DNA of 64,000 nucleotides from Tanytarsus gracilentus (Eukaryota; Arthropoda; Insecta; Diptera; Chironomidae): contig JAXRKN010000038.1 in assembly GCA_038502055.1 (NCBI GenBank), forward strand, positions 2,852,001 through 2,916,000, read 5' to 3'. Positions 58,272 through 64,000 of this stretch are shown here, piece after piece. Under the pieces are notes generated by a model. It was not told the DNA's origin and did no database searches. It worked only from the letters and a program-made list of their open reading frames with translations. The translations under genes were made by a program, and so were the position numbers. How positions within the stretch are numbered: the first letter of the stretch is position 1; every line of letters begins with the position of its first letter.

Positions 58272-59327
58272 GAATCCGCGTCACGAGTATTACGTAATAT
58301 TGTGCACAATATTGTGCGTAATTGTGCGTAATTTTTATGCGTAATTACGCACAATATTATGCACAATTACGCACAATAACATGCACAATATTATTACGCA
58401 CAATATTATGCACATTAATTACGCATAATTATTACGCGTAAAAATAAAATGCACAATATTGTGCGTAATAAATATGCGTAAAATTGTGCACAATAAATAC
58501 GCATATTTATTACGCACAATTAATATGCACAATATTATGCGTCAAAAAAATTACGCACAATATTGTGCACAATAAATATGCGTAATATTATGCGCAATTA
58601 TTGTGCGTACTATTGTGCACAATAAATATGCGTAATTATGCGTTATAATTGTGCACAATATGCCAAATTTTACGCAAAATAAATTTAAATAATTTTCATC
58701 ATGATCATCTTTAAACCACAAAAAGAGATTGATAACAGCTTGGTCACTTCTTAAACCTGGGTTTCCAAAAATTGCTTTTTAAGTAAGTTTTCTAATGATA
58801 CTAAAACATATTTTCTTACATTTTGAAATTTTTAATACCCAGATTTAACAAGTCGCCAAGCTGTTATCAATCTCTTTTTGTGGTTTAAAGATGATCATGA
58901 TGAAAATTATTTAAATTTATTTTGCGTAAAATTTGGCATATTGTGCACAATTATAACGCATAATTACGCATATTTATTGTGCACAATAGTACGCACAATA
59001 ATTGCGCATAATATTACGCATATTTATTGTGCACAATATTGTGCGTAATTTTTTTGACGCATAATATTGTGCATATTAATTGTGCGTAATAAATATGCGT
59101 ATTTATTGTGCACAATTTTACGCATATTTATTACGCACAATATTGTGCATTTTATTTTTACGCGTAATAATTATGCGTAATTAATGTGCATAATATTGTG
59201 CGTAATAATATTGTGCATGTTATTGTGCGTAATTGTGCATAATATTGTGCGTAATTACGCATAAAAATTACGCACAATTACGCACAATATTGTGCACAAT
59301 ATTACGTAATACTCGTGACGCGCACCC
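58272..59327. mobile_element. Palindromic foldback-like element E3 (TGTGCACA/ACGCGT arms)
   Basis: A 1056-bp element flanked by the perfect 9-bp direct repeat GAGGATCAA (58263-58271 and 59328-59336). Left end GAATCCGCGTCACGAGTATT; right end on the minus strand GGGTGCGCGTCACGAGTATT. The arms (about 460 bp each) consist of TTGTGCACAA, ATTACGCGTAAT and TTGTGCGTAATT words and are essentially identical over their full length. Inside them is a non-repetitive inverted block, TTTCATCATGATCATCTTTA through GATAACAGCTTGG (about 58693-58743 against 58856-58908), and then a diverged loop centred near 58800. The loop region is homologous to part of the E2 core (31015-31110). No coding capacity. The near-perfect arm identity implies recent origin or homogenisation. 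Confidence 0.92.
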
Positions 59328-60624
59328 GAGGATCAACATGCTAAACATTAGGAAGAATTTTTATGACGTGAATATTTACACACTTTGCTACATTTCATAA
59401 ATCTCCAAAAATAAGCATTTTAAATCAAATTATGCATGGCACTTTTTTTTATTAAATGCCTCGCAATTCCTGGATTTGTTTGCAATGTTAACAAAAAATA
59501 TTTGCATTTCAGATATGAGAAATAAAGCAATTTAAAAAGTGCTTTAATTTTCAACTTTTATATTTATTAAAAATGTAAAATTTCTTCAATATAAATTTGG
59601 GTAAATTTACAAAAATTAGGATATTAAAAAAGTTAATATATTTTTATATTTAGAAAAGAAAAACAAAAATTTTAATTCCCATTCAAACGACTTAAACATG
59701 CGTTAAATCCACACCAAACCACGTTTCACTCAACTTACATTTAATTCTCCATACACAGATTCGTAAAATATATCTTTTGTACATTTTCGTTCCTAAATGA
59801 CTCACCATGAGCACTTAAAAGAATTTTAATCTAATTAGGCACCGCCAACATCAGAAAAAAGAGAGAAACATATTGCAAGTTGCCGGCACATTTTTGTGTG
59901 TGTATGTGTTCTCGCGCTACTTAAAATATATTTTTCATTTCAACTCCATTCTGACGAAAATACCATAAAATTGAATTTCAAATTAAACGCAAAAACGTGA
60001 AAATTAAAATTGTGTCGCTATTACTCTGCTTTTCGTATTTCACGGCAGATAATTGAGCATGAATATTCAAAATTCTAAACATTAATGATAATATTTTGCG
60101 CAAAAGTGCACATGACATTATCTCTCGCTGGCATTGCTGACTTGAACTGAGGCATTAAACCGAAATAAATAAACATCCAAATTTGATTTTCTCTCCTTTT
60201 TGTTTACTACAAATTCTATGGTTTATATGATGAATAAAAAATAAACCATGTAGCGAGTGAATGATGAAAAGAAGCAAAAGAAATATCGCGAGTTTGAAAA
60301 TATGTATATCTGTTGTATATTTTGACAGTGATGAAATTTAATGCCGCGCGTCTGATTGTCATATACTCGAGTAATGAAAAGAAAAAACATTTTTTGTTTA
60401 TCGAGCAAATTTGTTATTTCACTTTTGCTCCTTTTGTTCGTTCAAACGCATCACGTCATTCAGAAAAGTTATCGTAGCTATAGGAGAAAGGTGGCTTCTT
60501 AGATTTCAATAAGAAGAAAAAAATATTTCCGCATGTAAATTTCTGTCCCTTTTCTTCCACTAGATTGATCCAATGAATTGTGAATAAAATAATAATATGA
60601 GATAGCCGGAGGGTTGGAAAACAA
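59328..60624. other. 5' flank of kugelei
   Basis: No coding exon is seen. AT-rich with short runs; an RNA leader for kugelei may begin here, but no TATA/initiator pair at proper spacing was found close to the ATG at 60625. Confidence 0.45.
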
Positions 60625-63600
60625 ATGGCCCAAAAGGTGGGCGCAGCATCTTGCTTTAAGTGGCAAGGGCTCTTATCGGTTCTGTTCCTCCTAACAATCC
60701 TTACAAATCATCAGTATTGTGCCGAAAGCTATTCAAATTACATAAACATCGATGATGATGGTGAGGATGCGGCAGCAAGCACTGATGGCATACTATCTAC
60801 TTCAACATTGTCGTCTGTGTCTCTTGCCGACACGACACCGTTCCTATCACGTTCATCCATCAAGATCTCAAAACGACTTCCTGCTCGACCACCACCAGCA
60901 TCAGAAGAGGAGGAAGAGGACGAAGATGAAATTGATTCAAAAGTGATAGCAGGTACGACAGAGTCAACAATCACATCCTTCACATCACCATCATCATCAT
61001 TATCGTCGACTGTAGTAGTAACAACAGAAGCCACTGAAGTTCCATATCAATTCAATTTCGCACATCCCATTTACAACGTTTCAATACCTGAGAATAGTGT
61101 ACAAAAGACTTTTGCCATTCAGCCGTATAGTGATAAAGATCGAATGGGAATTCAATTATCGCACGATAGACCATCACAATATATCATAGATGTAAAATAT
61201 CAAATTGTCGGCGGTGATAAGAATAAGATTTTTAAGGCTGAAGAGAGAATTGTGGGTGATTTTGCGTTTCTAACGATAAGAACACGCACAAATAATATAG
61301 TATTAAATCGTGAGAAGGGCGATAGTTATCGATTAAAAATTAGAGCTACATTGACGCGTAGCAGTAGGATAGGTTCGAAGAGGAGAACGATACAGGAAGC
61401 TGAAACGCTTGTCGATGTAAAAGTGCTCGACAAAAATGATCTCTCTCCCCTCTTCTATCCAACAAAATATTCAATAACGATAGCAGACGATACGCCACTT
61501 CATCAGAGCATCCTTCGGGTAACCGCAGAAGATGCTGACGTGGGAATTAATGGAGGTAAGTGCTCTTCATATGTGCGACATACAGTCAAGGGTTGATGAC
61601 AAATTTATTTTTAAATTAATCGTTTCCAACTTTTTTATTTCTGATGAAAAGCTTAAATGGAACGAGAGAAAAAAAGTTGAAGATAAACTTCCGTGGAAAT
61701 TTAAAAGTTTAACTTTTCTCGCAACGCTAAATTAATTTTTCTAATGTTTGATAATCGACTAAGAGTTTCTCTACCCAGAATTTTTATATCCTTGACTGTA
61801 TTATGTGTCGTAGCAGTTGGATGACATTATTTATGCTCATGCATATGTGCTTGTCAACGTATCTTCTTCTTACAGAAATCTACTATAGTTTATTAAATGA
61901 GACTGAACAGTTTGCGATACATCCAAGTAGCGGTGTACTAACGCTAACACGATCCCTTGCCACGAGCGGCAACACTTATTATCAGTTGACAGTTTTAGCA
62001 ACAGATAGAGCATCGCTTTTATTAAATAATGTAAATAGCAAAAGTAATACTGCCGCTAGTAAAGCATCTGTGGAGATATTCGTACATCAAACAAATTTGC
62101 ATGCACCCGAAATCTATGTGCAAGCATTAAACGAGATAGTCGAAAACTCGAATGCAAATATTTACGGAATTGTACGTGTCGAGGACCATGATGAGGGTGT
62201 GCATGGTCAAATAAAATCTCTCGAAATAGTCGACGGTGATCCCGATGGACATTTTCGAATTAAGCCCTCGACCACGGCCGGCGAGTTTGTCATTGAGATT
62301 CACAAACTATTAGATCGCGAAGCGACACCGGCCGGCTACAATTTGACATTGCGTGCCGTTGATAAGGGTGTGCCGCCAAAAGATAGCTACAAACGTGTGC
62401 CCATTAAGCTCCTCGACTACAACGATAATGCTCCTATTTTTAATCGTGAACTTTATGAAGTATCAGTGCCTGAAGTTGCGCCAATAAATACGCCCGTTAT
62501 AAGACTCAAAGTCAGCGATCGAGACGTGGGCAAGAATGGTAAAGTGGTCATCTATATTGTTGGCGGAAATGAGAATAATGAGTTTAGAATAAATCCCGAA
62601 ACGGGTATGCTTTATACAAACACAATTCTCGATGCCGAAAAGAAGCCTTTCTATACGCTCACCGTATCAGCGATAGATCAAGGCAATACGGGGACGAGAA
62701 AGCAGTCTTCTGCGAAAGTGAAAATCAATATTGAAGATAGAAACGATGAAAATCCAGTCTTTGAAACGCCAACGATGACTGTGTGGGTTGACGAGAACGA
62801 GCCAGCCGGGACGGTTGTAGCGAAAGTAAAAGCTACCGATGCCGACAGCAATGATAACGCATACATTTCATACTCGATAGGTGAGTTAACTTCATCATAT
62901 CATTAATTTCCATGAGTATATATCTCTCGATAATTTCGGCTGACCACAATTTATTTTAAATTTTTCAACTTTATGAAATGAATTTGTTTAAAATTTTCAA
63001 AAACACCTCAGGTCAGCCTTTAGCTCATGTGCTGTTATTATTTTATTATGCGAACCGCGTATATCAGCATTTAAACTATAGCACAGTGCTATGACGATGT
63101 TGATTATCATTAATCATTGTTATTTCTATTTCGTTTATTGTATAATCACTTATTCACTCGTGTTCTCTCACTCATAGCCAATTTGAATTTGAATGGTGAC
63201 TTGCCATTCGACATCGATCACTTTTCCGGCACCGTTAGAACGACAAAACTCCTCGACTACGAGACAATGCGTCGTGAGTATGTGCTGCAAATCAGAGCAT
63301 CCGATTGGGGAATTCCTTACAAGCGGCAGGCCGAAATGAAGCTCACCATAAAATTGCGTAATATAAATGATCATCGTCCCCAATTTGAACGCATTGATTG
63401 TGTCGGTCAGATTCCGCGTCATTTGAAAATTGGCGAGAAGCTGATAAAGCTGTCAGCGATTGACTTTGATGTGGGAGATTTAATCAGTTATCGAATTGTT
63501 GGCGGTAACGAGGACGAGTGCTTTACCTTAGATGGATCTAGTGGCCTTATTTCACTCGGATGTGATCTCGAAGACGTTGGCGTTGATAAGCGTGAATTGA

Positions 63601-63954
63601 ATGTAACTGCAACTGATGGCACTCACTTTGCCGATACGATGCGCATTCAAATTAATTTAATGCAAACTTCGTACAGCAGCAGCAGTCGAAGAAATGATAA
63701 CAATAATGGAAACTTCGAATGCAGAACCACGGATGTGGGGAGTCGTTGGATCAATGCTCGTTCCATGGCGGAGAAGAACAACTCACCGCGAAACAATAAT
63801 GATGATTTCGTGATGATGCCTAGTCGTTATGGAGAAAATATTCACTCACCCGAATTCGTCAATTTTCCAACTGAAATTAAAGTTAACGAGACAGTGCCAT
63901 TGGGAACGACAATTGCGTGGATCAAGTCGAGAGATGCCGATCTCGGTTTCAATG
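60625..63954 (+). CDS. kug: Fat-like protocadherin kugelei/Fat2, N-terminal part (runs off window)
   Basis: A giant atypical cadherin that organises planar polarity of the basal actin cytoskeleton in epithelia. Only the first 904 codons are here: exons 60625-61555, 61876-62880 and 63178-63954, all ending in phase 1, with a last donor GTGATA at 63955. A signal peptide (LLSVLFLLTILTNHQYCAES, about 16-35) is followed by a Ser/Thr-rich and acidic linker (ASEEEEEDEDE) and then cadherin repeats marked by DKNDLSP, DYNDNAPIF, DRNDENPVF and NINDHRPQF calcium-binding motifs. Assignment to kugelei rather than fat rests on recognised blocks such as INGEIYYSLL, PVIRLKVSD, AEKKPFYTLTVSAIDQ, DIDHFSGTV and HSPEFVNFPTEI, which follow the fly Fat2 order. 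Repeat five region has a low-complexity insert (SSSSRRNDNNNGN). The apparent stop at 63966 is intronic. Confidence 0.93.
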
Positions 63955-64000
63955 GTGATAGAGTGTAAATATTAAAGATCTACATTTTTTTATATAAAAA

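Noticed and set aside
58272..59327. CRISPR-like array of short repeats in E3 (and in E2)
   Set aside because: Repeat units are variable, directly contiguous without unique spacers, inverted about a centre, and the DNA is a nuclear insect sequence.
63955..63969. Stop codon after GDRV as the end of kugelei
   Set aside because: Preceding introns are all phase 1 and a GTGATA donor at 63955 keeps that phase; the homologous protein continues for thousands of residues, so this stop is intronic.

Overview
The window looks like AT-rich nuclear DNA from a dipteran insect, most probably a nematoceran midge or gnat. The evidence is short GT-AG introns, arthropod TATA plus TCAGT core promoters, an expanded cluster of divergent ionotropic receptors (IRs), and insect-type orthologues of kinesin heavy chain, a group X chitinase, pyruvate dehydrogenase phosphatase and the fat-like cadherin kugelei. 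The species cannot be fixed from the sequence. Exon models were built by hand from splice sites; every multi-exon model closes in frame.

Layout. 1-2400 is repeat-rich: a small element flanked by a 10-bp direct repeat, a 17-bp satellite, and inverted copies of a ~130-bp repeat. 4124-32751 is a chemoreceptor cluster of eight IR genes on both strands, interrupted by a tandem pair of secreted-protein genes (7756-10236). One IR gene carries an 8-bp frameshift and another is split by a palindromic element. 33377-35936 holds three minus-strand genes: two unknowns and a short Piwi-derived gene that keeps the PAZ domain but has no MID/PIWI part. 37055-43091 is Khc (minus), divergent from a membrane-anchored GH18 chitinase (43598-45560). 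PDP (minus) lies at 47558-49278. An ~11 kb gene-free stretch follows, then the first 904 codons of kugelei (60625-63954), which runs off the window.

Most notable system: three giant palindromes (E1 16734-17509, E2 30284-31457, E3 58272-59327). Each has 8-9-bp target-site duplications and related termini (G-R-G-W at the tip, TCAY about ten bases in). Each has long arms built from a different self-palindromic word: CCTAGG in E1, CTGCAG in E2, GTGCAC/ACGCGT in E3. E2 and E3 also share part of their central core. E2 sits inside an IR coding exon, and removing it with one target-site copy leaves an uninterrupted frame that aligns with its paralogue. E1 sits between two convergent IR genes whose stop codons were 3 bp apart before insertion. 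Together they look like a foldback-type non-autonomous element family whose arms are replaced while the ends are conserved.

The IR genes would encode chemosensory ligand-gated channels. The housekeeping genes (Khc, PDP, chitinase, kugelei) are unrelated to them in function and appear to be ordinary neighbours.
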